Source: Oscillospiraceae bacterium
GTDB lineage: Bacteria > Bacillota > Clostridia > Oscillospirales > Ruminococcaceae
DNA length: 60,349 nt
Assembly: GCA_022770625.1 (NCBI GenBank)
Contig: JALEHK010000003.1
Location: 1 to 60,349 of the forward strand
Direction of reading: 5' to 3'
Shown here: piece after piece, positions 18,455-26,875 of the stretch
How positions within the stretch are numbered: the stretch's first letter is position 1
Layout: each line of letters starts with the position of its first letter
Notes under the pieces: generated by a model
What the model saw: the letters and a program-made list of their open reading frames with translations, nothing else
The model's database searches: none
What the model was told of the DNA's origin: nothing
Made by a program: the position numbers and the translations under genes

Positions 18455-19333
18455 ATGGATATTTTAGACAAGATTACACAGGCTCGGCCGACCTTCTCCA
18501 AAGGACAGAAACGGATCGCCGATTTTATCACCAGCCATACCGACAAGGCGGCGTTTATGACGGCGGCCAAGATGGGCGCGACCGTCGGCGTCAGCGAATC
18601 GACGGTTGTACGGTTTGCTTATGAACTGGGGTTCGGGGGATACCCGGAGCTTTCCCGTGCGCTTCAGCAGGTCATCAAGACTCAGCTCACCAGCGTTCAG
18701 CGGATCGCGGTCACGCAGGATCGGATCGGCGGCGGGGACGTTCTCGACAAGGTTTTGGGGTTTGATATTGACAAGATCCGCCATACCCTTGAGGAAATCT
18801 CCAAAGAGGACTTTAACCGGGCGGTGGACGCGATCGCGGGGGCGCGGACGATCTATGTAATCGGCGACCGGAGCGCCGGTTCACTCGCCAGATTTATCGA
18901 CTATTATTTCGGGCTGATGTTTTCCAACGTCCGTCTGGTGCATACCTCGTCCACCAGTGAGCTTTATGAGCAGCTGGTTCGGATCAATGAGGACGACGTT
19001 CTGATCGGCATCAGCTTTCCCCGGTATTCGACCCTTACCGTCAAGGCCTGCCGGTTCGCGGCGGACGCCGGAGCGACGGTTATCGCAATCACCGACGGGG
19101 CAGGCTCTCCGCTTGCCAAGGTCGCGGGGATCCTTCTCGCGGCGAGAAGCGATATGACGTCGTTCGTCGATTCGCTCGTGGCGCCGTTCTCGGTCGTCAA
19201 CGCGCTGATTGTCGCGGTCGGACTGCGCAAGGAAGAGGAGGTCACCCGTACCTTCAATCGTCTGGAGGAGATCTGGTCGGAGTATAACGTCTATCAGGGA
19301 CCGGCTCCGGACGCCGGGATGCCGGGCAAGTAA
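18455..19333 (+). CDS. RpiR-family transcriptional regulator
   Basis: A 292-residue regulator with an N-terminal helix-turn-helix (residues about 1-80: KGQKRIADFI...VGVSESTVVRFAYELGFGGYPEL) and a C-terminal SIS sugar-phosphate-binding domain (TIYVIGDRSAGSLARF, DVLIGISFPRYSTLTVKACRFAADAGATVIAITD). Such proteins usually sense phosphosugars. The start is uncertain: an in-frame stop sits at 18398, and ATGs at 18401, 18416 and 18455 are possible; 18455 gives the family-typical N terminus, but no strong ribosome site is visible for any. Near the stop, a 21-bp segment is tandemly duplicated. No sugar gene is adjacent, so the target is unknown. Confidence 0.88.
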   Translation: MDILDKITQARPTFSKGQKRIADFITSHTDKAAFMTAAKMGATVGVSESTVVRFAYELGFGGYPELSRALQQVIKTQLTSVQRIAVTQDRIGGGDVLDKVLGFDIDKIRHTLEEISKEDFNRAVDAIAGARTIYVIGDRSAGSLARFIDYYFGLMFSNVRLVHTSSTSELYEQLVRINEDDVLIGISFPRYSTLTVKACRFAADAGATVIAITDGAGSPLAKVAGILLAARSDMTSFVDSLVAPFSVVNALIVAVGLRKEEEVTRTFNRLEEIWSEYNVYQGPAPDAGMPGK

Positions 19334-19382
19334 AGGACGATGCCGGGCAAGTAAAGGACGATGCCCGCAAATAAATACAAGA

Positions 19383-19424
19383 AAACGACACGCAGAAACC
19401 GGAGAAGGTTTTTGCGTGTCGTTT
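19383..19424. terminator. Bidirectional terminator
   Basis: Stem AAACGACACGCA.AAACC / GGTTTTTGCGTGTCGTTT between the convergent regulator and MBL-hydrolase genes. Confidence 0.8.
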
Positions 19425-19456
19425 ACAAATGATCAAAAATCTTTTATCGTATAAAA

Positions 19457-20296
19457 TTACATCTCGCCGTCTGCACCGGCATGGTAGAGTCGTTCGCTTT
19501 CGGTTACCCGGCGGGAGTCATAAACAAGCCAGGTGCCCTTCCATTCGGAACAGCGCAAAACCGCTCTTCTTTCCGGATCGGGGACGAAAAAGTCGGTATT
19601 GAAGGAAGGAGAAGCGAGCTCCGCAGTGCCTTCGATGCCGGAGAGAATCCGCTCGTCGTTTTCGATAAAGTCCTTCATCACGCTCTTGTCGATGGGGGAA
19701 CCGTTGTGGGCGGGGCAGATGAAGTCGAACTCGTCGTAGTGGGCTTCCATCTTCTTCATGATGTTCAGGTGGTCTTTTACGGTGGCACCGATCTTTTCGT
19801 TGCCGTAGAAGATCAGAACCTGACCGACTTCGAGGTTGTCGCCGGTAAAGAGCAGACGGTTCTCGCGGTCAAGGAACATCAGGTCGCCGGGGCTGTGGCA
19901 GGGGGTTTCAAACACTTCGATATGACGGCCGCCGAGGTCGAATACATGGCCTTCGTGAATCGGGGTCGGCTCAAAATCGACAGGAACGGTCGGGAAATTC
20001 TTTTTGGTGTCTTCGATGCCGTTTTTTAGATCGACGATCGCTTCGGGGTGCATATAAACTTCGTCAAAAAATCCGTTGCAGAGGGTATGGTCGCAGTGGC
20101 CATGGGTATTGGTCGCCATCATCGGCTTATCGGTAATCGTCTCTAAATATTCGCGCAGGTTCGCGGGGTTCATACCGGTGTCGATGACGAGCGCTTTTTT
20201 CTCGCCGACCAGCAGATAGCAGCAACATACGGCGCCGATGTCAACGATCCAGGTGTTCGGAAAAATCTTTCTCGCACGATAGGGTTCATGTCTCAT
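19457..20296 (-). CDS. Metallo-beta-lactamase-fold hydrolase
   Basis: A 279-residue member of the MBL superfamily. Motifs: metal ligands in NTHGHCDHTL (HxHxDH), the third histidine in ETPCHSPGDLMF, the bridging aspartate in LLFTGDNLEVG and the late histidine in ICPAHNGSP. This matches glyoxalase-II-like hydrolases; substrate unknown. A GGAGG site lies upstream of the ATG. It is monocistronic, divergent from the flavoprotein gene, with its own promoter at 20353-20381. Confidence 0.87.
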   Translation of the reverse strand: MRHEPYRARKIFPNTWIVDIGAVCCCYLLVGEKKALVIDTGMNPANLREYLETITDKPMMATNTHGHCDHTLCNGFFDEVYMHPEAIVDLKNGIEDTKKNFPTVPVDFEPTPIHEGHVFDLGGRHIEVFETPCHSPGDLMFLDRENRLLFTGDNLEVGQVLIFYGNEKIGATVKDHLNIMKKMEAHYDEFDFICPAHNGSPIDKSVMKDFIENDERILSGIEGTAELASPSFNTDFFVPDPERRAVLRCSEWKGTWLVYDSRRVTESERLYHAGADGEM

Positions 20297-20352
20297 GGAA
20301 ATACCTCCAGTTTTTTGCCGCAGCGCGGCAGATTTCCGTTTAGGATGCCTTT

Positions 20353-20381
20353 ATTATATGATGATATGGAACAAAAGTCAA
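20353..20381 (-). promoter_or_regulatory. MBL-hydrolase promoter
   Basis: Minus strand TTGACT, 17-bp spacer, TATAAT. Confidence 0.75.
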
Positions 20382-20448
20382 TATTAAAATCCGGTGTTTC
20401 TGTGTTCATTTTTGGGCATGGTGAACAGGGAAGGAAGGGTGGAATTTT

Positions 20449-21669
20449 ATGAAATACGATCTGCTGATTATCGGCGGGGGTGCCGCAGGAATGATGGCGG
20501 CGGTATGGGCCGGAAGGCTCGGAAAGAGTGTACGGCTGCTTGAACGGGGCGAAAAGACTGGAAGAAAGCTCCTCATCACCGGAAAGGGACGCTGCAATGT
20601 CACCAACAACTGCACGCCCGAGACGCTGATGCAGAATATACCGGAAAATCCGAGATTCCTCTATTCCGCGTTTTCCCGTTTTGACAGCGCGGACACGATG
20701 CGGTTTTTTGAGGAAGCGGGCGTTCCGCTCAAAACCGAACGGGGGGCGCGCGTATTTCCCCAGTCGGATCAGGCGGCAGACATCCGCGCGGCGCTAATGC
20801 GGGAGATGAAAAAGGCGGGCGTTGAGCTGATCGAAGCGAAGGCGGAGAAGCTGCTTATTGAGGACGGAAGAGCGGTCGGCGTGTTGGCGGACGGAAAAGA
20901 GTATCGGGCGGAAGCGGTGCTTCTCGCCTGCGGGGGCGCGTCCTATCCGGTCACCGGTTCGGACGGAAGCGGATACGATCTTGCGCGGCAGGCCGGACAT
21001 ACGATCGTCCCGCCCACGGCTTCGCTGATCCCGATGCTGACCGAGGAAAAAGACCCGCGGGATATGATGGGGCTTTCGCTGAAGAACGTGACGCTGAACG
21101 TTTATGAAAATGGGAAGGAGATCTACTCGGAGCTGGGGGAGATGCTTTTCACCCACTTCGGCGTCAGCGGTCCGCTCGTCCTTTCGGCGTCGGCGCATAT
21201 CCGCTCGCTTGGAAAGAAAAAGTATACCCTTTCGATCGACCTCAAGCCGGGACTGACTCCCGAACAGCTGGACAAGCGGCTGCTCCGGGATTTTTCCGAG
21301 AACTTAAACCGCGACATCATCAACTCGCTCGGAGCGCTCCTTCCGCGCAAGCTGATCCCGGTCATTCTCCGGAAAGCGGGAATCCCGTTTGAGAAAAAGG
21401 TGCGGGACATCACCCGTGAGGAACGCGCAGCGCTTCTGACGCTGCTCAAAGGCTTCCCGCTCACCGTTTCGGGTTTCCGGCCGGTCGAGGAAGCGATTGT
21501 CACCCGCGGCGGGGTATCGGTCAAAGAGGTCGATCCGAAAACGATGGAGTCCAAGCTCTGTCCCGGACTTTATTTTGCGGGAGAGATCCTGGACGTAGAC
21601 GGATATACCGGCGGATTTAATCTTCAGATTGCCTTTTCGACCGCTTATGTTGCGGCGGAGAGCGTATAA
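20449..21669 (+). CDS. FAD-dependent oxidoreductase of the BaiN/HI0933 family
   Basis: A 406-residue flavoprotein. The N-terminal Rossmann motif LLIIGGGAAGMMAA binds FAD; RKLLITGKGRCNVTN and the C-terminal GLYFAGEILDVDGYTGGFNLQIAFSTAYVA are the family signatures. Relatives include BaiN, linked to bile-acid reduction in gut clostridia, but most members have no proven substrate, so the bile-acid role is not claimed. It heads an apparent operon with the Ham1-like and trmO genes (gaps of 14 bases and an overlap). Confidence 0.88.
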   Translation: MKYDLLIIGGGAAGMMAAVWAGRLGKSVRLLERGEKTGRKLLITGKGRCNVTNNCTPETLMQNIPENPRFLYSAFSRFDSADTMRFFEEAGVPLKTERGARVFPQSDQAADIRAALMREMKKAGVELIEAKAEKLLIEDGRAVGVLADGKEYRAEAVLLACGGASYPVTGSDGSGYDLARQAGHTIVPPTASLIPMLTEEKDPRDMMGLSLKNVTLNVYENGKEIYSELGEMLFTHFGVSGPLVLSASAHIRSLGKKKYTLSIDLKPGLTPEQLDKRLLRDFSENLNRDIINSLGALLPRKLIPVILRKAGIPFEKKVRDITREERAALLTLLKGFPLTVSGFRPVEEAIVTRGGVSVKEVDPKTMESKLCPGLYFAGEILDVDGYTGGFNLQIAFSTAYVAAESV

Positions 21670-21683
21670 AGGAAGTGGGAAAA

Positions 21684-22352
21684 ATGAAGAAGATCCTTCT
21701 TGGAACCGGAAACCGCAGAAAGGTTTCGTTTTTTGAAGAGATCCTGAACCGGGATGACGTTCATTTCCAGACCCTTTCCGATCTCAACATTCACAAGCTC
21801 CCTGATGAGGACGGAATGAGCCCGAAGGAGAACGCAATGAAAAAGGCGGCATTTTACGGGCAGTTTGCCGACCGGGTCATCTCTCAGGACGCAGGACTTT
21901 ATTTTATCGATCTTCCGCTGGACGATCCGCGCCAGCCGGGGCTGTTTGTCCGCCGCGCGCCGGATGGACATGAGATGACCGACGAGGAGATGATCGCGCA
22001 TTTTTCTTCGCTTGTTCATTCGCTCGGCGGAAAGGCGCGCGCCTGCTATCTGGACGGATGGGCCGTTTCGTTTCATCAGAAGGTTACGGGGTTCATGCAG
22101 CCGCTGGAGGAGCAGATGGCGTTTGCCTATCTGATGCTGGAAACGCCGCACAAGAACCGGCACCCCGGATGGCCGCTCGACAGTCTCTCGGCCGATTTTT
22201 CCGGAAGATACTGGATGGATCAGGGCGGACGGGGCGTCGATACGCCGGATACGCTTCTTCAGAAAAAACACGTTCGGGAAGAGCAGCGGCGGTTTCTGAT
22301 CGAGGCGCTCGCGCTTGATGATAAAGGAAGGGAAGAAAATGGAGAGCCGTAA
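21684..22352 (+). CDS. Divergent Ham1/RdgB-like nucleoside-triphosphate pyrophosphatase
   Basis: A 222-residue protein that begins KKILLGTGNRRKVSFFEEIL, the T-G-N-x-x-K nucleotide-binding motif of non-canonical purine NTP pyrophosphatases, and has MSPKENAMKKAAFYGQ. The usual ADDSGL catalytic motif is SQDAGL, the C-terminal SHR motif is absent, and the tail is extended. It may be a divergent family member with altered specificity. The ATG at 21684 is preceded by AAAGGAAG. It overlaps trmO by 14 bases. Confidence 0.7.
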   Translation: MKKILLGTGNRRKVSFFEEILNRDDVHFQTLSDLNIHKLPDEDGMSPKENAMKKAAFYGQFADRVISQDAGLYFIDLPLDDPRQPGLFVRRAPDGHEMTDEEMIAHFSSLVHSLGGKARACYLDGWAVSFHQKVTGFMQPLEEQMAFAYLMLETPHKNRHPGWPLDSLSADFSGRYWMDQGGRGVDTPDTLLQKKHVREEQRRFLIEALALDDKGREENGEP

Positions 22353-23016
22353 TATCAAAGTCATCGCTCATATCCGTTCCGACTTTCCCGAAAAGTTCGG
22401 CATTCCCCGCCAGAGCGGGCTTGTTCCGAACCGCTCCCGGATCGTTTTTGAGCCGGAATACCGGGATAGGGAGGCACTTCGCGGGATCGAAGGGTACGAT
22501 TATCTCTGGCTGATCTGGGAGTTTTCCGAAGCGGTTCGGGATCGCTGGTCGCCGACCGTCCGTCCGCCGAGACTGGGCGGGAACGTCCGGATGGGCGTAT
22601 TTGCGACCCGTTCGCCCTTCCGTCCGAATCCGATCGGTCTTTCATCGGTGCGGCTTATTGGTATCGAGGAGACAGAGGAGGGGAATACCCTTCTGGTCGA
22701 AGGGGCGGATCTGATGGACGGTACGCCGATCTATGATATAAAGCCGTATGTTCCCTATGCTGACAGCCATCCCGATGCGCGGGGAGGATTTTCTGACTCC
22801 AAAACGCAGAAGGTGCAGGTATCGGTTCCGGAGCAGCTTCTGGAAAAGGTGCCGGCGGAAAAGCGGGAAGCGCTGATCGCCGTTCTGGCGCAGGATCCCC
22901 GCCCGTCTTATCAGCATGATCCCGATCGGGTATACGGAATGTCGTTTTCCGGGATGGAAATTCGGTTTACGGTCAGTGAGGAACGTTTAAGTGTCCTTTC
23001 GATCGAAGAAAAATGA
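22339..23016 (+). CDS. trmO: TrmO-type tRNA t6A37 methyltransferase
   Basis: A 225-residue protein of the TsaA/TrmO family, which uses S-adenosylmethionine to N6-methylate threonylcarbamoyladenosine at tRNA position 37. The N-terminal beta-barrel shows RIVFEPEYRD, GYDYLWLIWEF, GVFATRSPFRPNPIGLS and the LLVEGADLMDGTPIYDIKPY block, all diagnostic. A small C-terminal domain of about 70 residues follows. The start at 22339 overlaps the upstream gene and has a GGAAGGGAAG site. Confidence 0.9.
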   Translation: MESRNIKVIAHIRSDFPEKFGIPRQSGLVPNRSRIVFEPEYRDREALRGIEGYDYLWLIWEFSEAVRDRWSPTVRPPRLGGNVRMGVFATRSPFRPNPIGLSSVRLIGIEETEEGNTLLVEGADLMDGTPIYDIKPYVPYADSHPDARGGFSDSKTQKVQVSVPEQLLEKVPAEKREALIAVLAQDPRPSYQHDPDRVYGMSFSGMEIRFTVSEERLSVLSIEEK

Positions 23017-23020
23017 ACAA

Positions 23021-23066
23021 AAACGTCTCTTTTGGTTCCATTTCGGAGCAAAAGAGACGTTTTTTG
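23021..23066. terminator. Bidirectional terminator
   Basis: Stem AAACGTCTCTTTTG / CAAAAGAGACGTTTTTT between convergent trmO and the GH5 gene. Confidence 0.85.
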
Positions 23067-23075
23067 ATGGAAAGA

Positions 23076-24752
23076 TTACAGGATGCAGAGGTCGGAGAGG
23101 ATCACGCTTCCGCTCTCGACCGATACGCGGATCGTCTGGAACTGAGCAGCGGGAAGTGCGACCGCTTCCGAATCGGTCAGCGCTTCGGAAGGAGAAAGAG
23201 TGATCGTTTTCAGGAGCGTACTGCCGCTGTACAGCGAGAGGGTGCAGCTTTCGGAGGTGCGGTAACGGAGCGACACAGCAAGCCCCGCCTCGAGGCTGCG
23301 GCAGGTATAGGAAGCGTATTCGCCTTCATGCAGCACAAGCTGAAGATTCTCCCAGTCGGTATCCGGCTTCGGATGTCCGGCGACCGTTTCAAGGGTCGTG
23401 TAGCCGGGGGCAAAGACCATCTCCAGTCCGCAGCCCTGACGGTAGCCCGCTTCGTTTCCGTAGGGGTCAAAGCCCTTGTAAGCGCCCTCAGGGGCAAGGT
23501 CAAAGCCGACAGCGGGAACCAGCGCGCCCTTTTTGCGGAGGATGGCGGTGCTGTTCTGCGTATCGACGCGGCAGTTTTCAAACTTCAGGCATTCCAGATA
23601 CCGGTCAAAGATCTCCTGAGATTCTTTGTAGCTGGGGCGGGCGGTGCCTTTGGAAACATAGTCGTTGATCTTTTCCCATCCCTCGGGAAGCGGATGGTTG
23701 ACGACTGAGCAGGCGCCGGCTCCTTCGGCGTGCTTCCAGCTCCAGACGTTGTAGCCGATATGGTATTCCAGAAGCATCTCGTACTGTGCCGACATCCAGC
23801 GGTCGTTTCCGCCGGTCTCCGCCATCCAGACCGGAACGTTTAACCGGTTCGCACAGGCCAGAGCCGCAGAGATCCCAGCGTATTCAGGGCGCCTTGAATA
23901 GCAGTGGATGGTCAGAACCCAGTTGTGATATTCGGGGTCATAGTCCTCGTCAAAGATCGTGACGCGGTTGGTGAAGTGGTTCCCTTCGATAAAGAAGGCG
24001 TGGTTTTTATCATAGACGCGGCAGCGGCGGACGCAGTCGCGGTAGAACTGACGGAGTTTCGGAATGTATTTGTCGTTGGCGCTTCCCATAAAGTTGGAGA
24101 GGGGTTCGTTGACGATATTGTAGCCGCCAAGCCCTTCGTGATCGCCGAACCGGCGGGCAAACTCTTCCATCAGCCGGAGGGTGCGCTCATAGCTTTCCTC
24201 TTCCATGAACAGTCTCGGCTGATTGTCCAGTCCGTCGTCACAGGGAAGGCAGGACTGTCCGGCAACGGCGCCGTGCAGGTCGAGAATGCCGTAGATGTGA
24301 TGAGCTTTGCACCAGTCGAGCACCCGGGCCAGCATCGAAAAGGCTTCTTCGACCCAGATGTATCCCGGCTCCTCTTCAAGGAAACACCGGGCGCTGATCG
24401 GAAGGCGAACCGAGTTGTAGCCCAGTTTTTCCATCAGGGCGATATCTTCCTCCGTCATATAGGCGTTCATCCACCGGATCCAGAAGTCGTGGGCATAGCG
24501 GCTTCCGCAGGTGTTCCGGATCACCTGCATCAGGCTTCTTCCGCGATCCATACCGGAAGCGGTGATGACGGCGTTCGGATCGGCCGCCATCTTGAAGTCG
24601 GTTTTGGCGCCGATCATAAAACCCTCGGGATTATTCCAGTTGCCTGCGCCCCATCCGCGGAGAAGAACCTCTTCGCCGCTTCCGTTGACTAAAATCTTTC
24701 CGTCGGCGTGCAAAAAGCCGTGCACCCGGCTGTTGTCGGTGGGATAACTCAT
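23076..24752 (-). CDS. Glycoside hydrolase family 5 enzyme with C-terminal beta-sandwich
   Basis: A 558-residue beta-glycanase/glycosidase. The GH5 barrel occupies about residues 15-400: LRGWGAGNW, the acid/base glutamate in YNIVNEPLSN and the nucleophile glutamate in VPVWMAETGGND. The last 110 residues (LHEGEYASYTCRSL... to the end) look like a carbohydrate-binding-module beta-sandwich. There is no signal peptide, so it probably acts on imported oligosaccharides in the cytoplasm. A GAGGTG site precedes the chosen ATG; the in-frame extension upstream covers the promoter. Exact linkage specificity is not known. Confidence 0.88.
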   Translation of the reverse strand: MSYPTDNSRVHGFLHADGKILVNGSGEEVLLRGWGAGNWNNPEGFMIGAKTDFKMAADPNAVITASGMDRGRSLMQVIRNTCGSRYAHDFWIRWMNAYMTEEDIALMEKLGYNSVRLPISARCFLEEEPGYIWVEEAFSMLARVLDWCKAHHIYGILDLHGAVAGQSCLPCDDGLDNQPRLFMEEESYERTLRLMEEFARRFGDHEGLGGYNIVNEPLSNFMGSANDKYIPKLRQFYRDCVRRCRVYDKNHAFFIEGNHFTNRVTIFDEDYDPEYHNWVLTIHCYSRRPEYAGISAALACANRLNVPVWMAETGGNDRWMSAQYEMLLEYHIGYNVWSWKHAEGAGACSVVNHPLPEGWEKINDYVSKGTARPSYKESQEIFDRYLECLKFENCRVDTQNSTAILRKKGALVPAVGFDLAPEGAYKGFDPYGNEAGYRQGCGLEMVFAPGYTTLETVAGHPKPDTDWENLQLVLHEGEYASYTCRSLEAGLAVSLRYRTSESCTLSLYSGSTLLKTITLSPSEALTDSEAVALPAAQFQTIRVSVESGSVILSDLCIL

Positions 24753-24798
24753 AAAGAACACCTCTGTTTTGAAAATAAATAGTATGCGATTCTTATTC

Positions 24799-24827
24799 AG
24801 TATAATCTTTTTGGATGCAAAATGCAA
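24799..24827 (-). promoter_or_regulatory. GH5 gene promoter
   Basis: Minus strand TTGCAT, 17-bp spacer, TATACT. Confidence 0.7.
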
Positions 24828-25018
24828 GTGAGGATCGAAAAAATTATATCTTTTTATTTTTTTATGGGAATTTTTGACGAGAAAGGCAAAGTTTACAAAT
24901 TTTTACTTTTCTGGCGGGGACGGATATGATAAAATAGTCTGTACAAGTTATGAAAATAAACGCCGAAAAGGCGATCCAACGGTTTATATAAAGATCAATC
25001 AGAAAGGGATGTACCATT

Positions 25019-26695
25019 ATGGCAAGGAAACCGCAGAATCTGCTGTTGGTAACTGAGCACTACCCCTGCTCGAATCAGGAGAGCTTTTTGGAGACGGAGA
25101 TTCCGTTTCTGACTAAATTTTTTAACGTCTATATCATCACCCGCGAAACCGATAAACAGATGCACCGGATCCTCCCGCAGGGGGTCGTTTTTACCCGTCC
25201 GGCTGAGCGGAGCGGCGCGTTCCGCCGCTGGCTGCTCCGGGTGCAGGCGCGGCTCAGCCACGCCTACCGGATCGAAAGACGGCAGGGGCACGAGGAAGGG
25301 CACTGGAATCATAAAACGGCGGCGCATACGCTGAACGCGCTTGTGGAGAGCGAGCTGATGCGGAAATATGTCCTCTCGCTTCCGGTGATGCAGGACGAGC
25401 GGCCGCTGGTCATCTATTCGGCAAACTTTAACGATTATCTCTACGGCTTAACCCGGATCAAGGAGATGGGGAAGGATATCCATGTCGCGGCGCGCTGCCA
25501 CCGGGCGAATATGTTCGATCCCAAGACCGGCGAGCGCCGGGAAACGCTGAACTTTATCACCAACCAGAAGATCGACGCCGTTTATTTTACCTCGGAAGAG
25601 CGGCGGAAGATGTATGTCAACCATTTTACCGACGGAAGCGCGCCCGGAAAATACCGGGTCGCTCCGCTCGGCGTTCCGGGACCGGAGGTGCTGCTGGATC
25701 CGCCGGAAGGGGATTATCAGCTTCGGATCGTGACCTGTTCGCCGATCGAGGAGGATAAGCGCCTCCCGCTTTTGATCGAGGCGATGGCGAATATGAAGGC
25801 CGGGAGTCTGGAATGGGTGCACATCGGCGATGGTTCCAGGCGGGAAGAGGTGCTGAGGCTTGCACGCCGCAAGCTTGAAAACAAGCCCGGCATCAAATAT
25901 GAATTTCTTGGGGACATGAACCTCGAAGAGCGCTATCATTATTACGCGACCCACAAGCTGGATGTTTTCCTTTCGGTCAGCAGCAGTGAGAGCGTTCCGT
26001 CGATGATGCTCGAAGCGATGGCCAACCATATTTTTGTCTGTGCGACGGCGGTAGACGGCGTGACCGATGTTGTGAGCAATGAGACGGGGCTTCTGATGCC
26101 GGAAAATCCGACGGTCGAACAACTGACCGCCTTCCTCGAAATGCTTTGCAGCATGGATAAGGACAAGTTCGACACCCGCGCGCAGATGGGATACGAGTGC
26201 TGGAGAGACTGGTTTAACGCCGATGAGAACTGCATGAGATTTGCGTCGGAACTGAGCGCGGTCGAAAATATCCAGCCGGAAGAGGAGACTGCGCCCGCTC
26301 ACCGCACCTTTACCAGCTGGAAGCCGGAGGAAAAGGTCGAGGTCGAGCCGCCGAAGGAAGAGCCGTCCGCTTCGGAGAGCGGTCAAGCCGGCGAAAAGGC
26401 TTCCGAAGAGATGAACGCGGAAGGAAAAGCAGAGCCTGAAAAGAAAGCCGCTCCCGATCCCGACACGGAACCGGCGTCCGCAGAAAAGCAGGCTTCTGTA
26501 AAGAAGCAGGCTTCCGTAGAGAAGCCGGATTCCACAGAGAATCCGGCTGACAACGAAAATGCGGAACAGCCGGCGGAAGAAAAGCCCGCCGGGACGCAGT
26601 CAGAGAAAGCTGAAAACGCGTCTGCTGAGATTGAAAAAACGGCTGAGGAAGCGGCGGCGGAGCTTCTGGAAATGGTCGATAAGCTGGGCGAATAA
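25019..26695 (+). CDS. Family 4-type glycosyltransferase with disordered acidic tail
   Basis: A 558-residue protein. Residues 1-420 form a GT-B glycosyltransferase: an N-terminal LLLVTEHYPCSNQESFLETE substrate lobe and a C-terminal donor lobe with VTCSPIEEDKRLPLLIEAM and SVSSSESVPSMMLEAMA, the E-x7-E region of GT4 enzymes. From about residue 420 the sequence becomes a 140-residue Glu/Lys/Ala/Pro tail with near repeats (KQASV, EKPDSTENP), likely disordered, ending in a short Glu-rich helix. The gene lies just upstream of a polyprenyl sugar-phosphate transferase, suggesting a surface polysaccharide or glycolipid role. Donor and acceptor are unknown. Confidence 0.85.
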   Translation: MARKPQNLLLVTEHYPCSNQESFLETEIPFLTKFFNVYIITRETDKQMHRILPQGVVFTRPAERSGAFRRWLLRVQARLSHAYRIERRQGHEEGHWNHKTAAHTLNALVESELMRKYVLSLPVMQDERPLVIYSANFNDYLYGLTRIKEMGKDIHVAARCHRANMFDPKTGERRETLNFITNQKIDAVYFTSEERRKMYVNHFTDGSAPGKYRVAPLGVPGPEVLLDPPEGDYQLRIVTCSPIEEDKRLPLLIEAMANMKAGSLEWVHIGDGSRREEVLRLARRKLENKPGIKYEFLGDMNLEERYHYYATHKLDVFLSVSSSESVPSMMLEAMANHIFVCATAVDGVTDVVSNETGLLMPENPTVEQLTAFLEMLCSMDKDKFDTRAQMGYECWRDWFNADENCMRFASELSAVENIQPEEETAPAHRTFTSWKPEEKVEVEPPKEEPSASESGQAGEKASEEMNAEGKAEPEKKAAPDPDTEPASAEKQASVKKQASVEKPDSTENPADNENAEQPAEEKPAGTQSEKAENASAEIEKTAEEAAAELLEMVDKLGE

Positions 26696-26875
26696 GTCCG
26701 ATTTTACCTGTATTTTTTACATTTTTTACAGATTTCTGTTTTTACCGGCATGAACTTCTGCAAGCCTCACTATAGCAGATCAATGAAGAGTATGTTATAC
26801 TGAGTTCTAATGGGCTTTTGCGGGCTGTGCCTGTAACCTGACCCGGAATAATTCCTGCAATCTGGAGGATATACT

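Noticed and set aside
20449-21669. Assigning the flavoprotein as a bile-acid reductase
   Set aside because: The family is broad and no bai genes are present; only family membership is supported.
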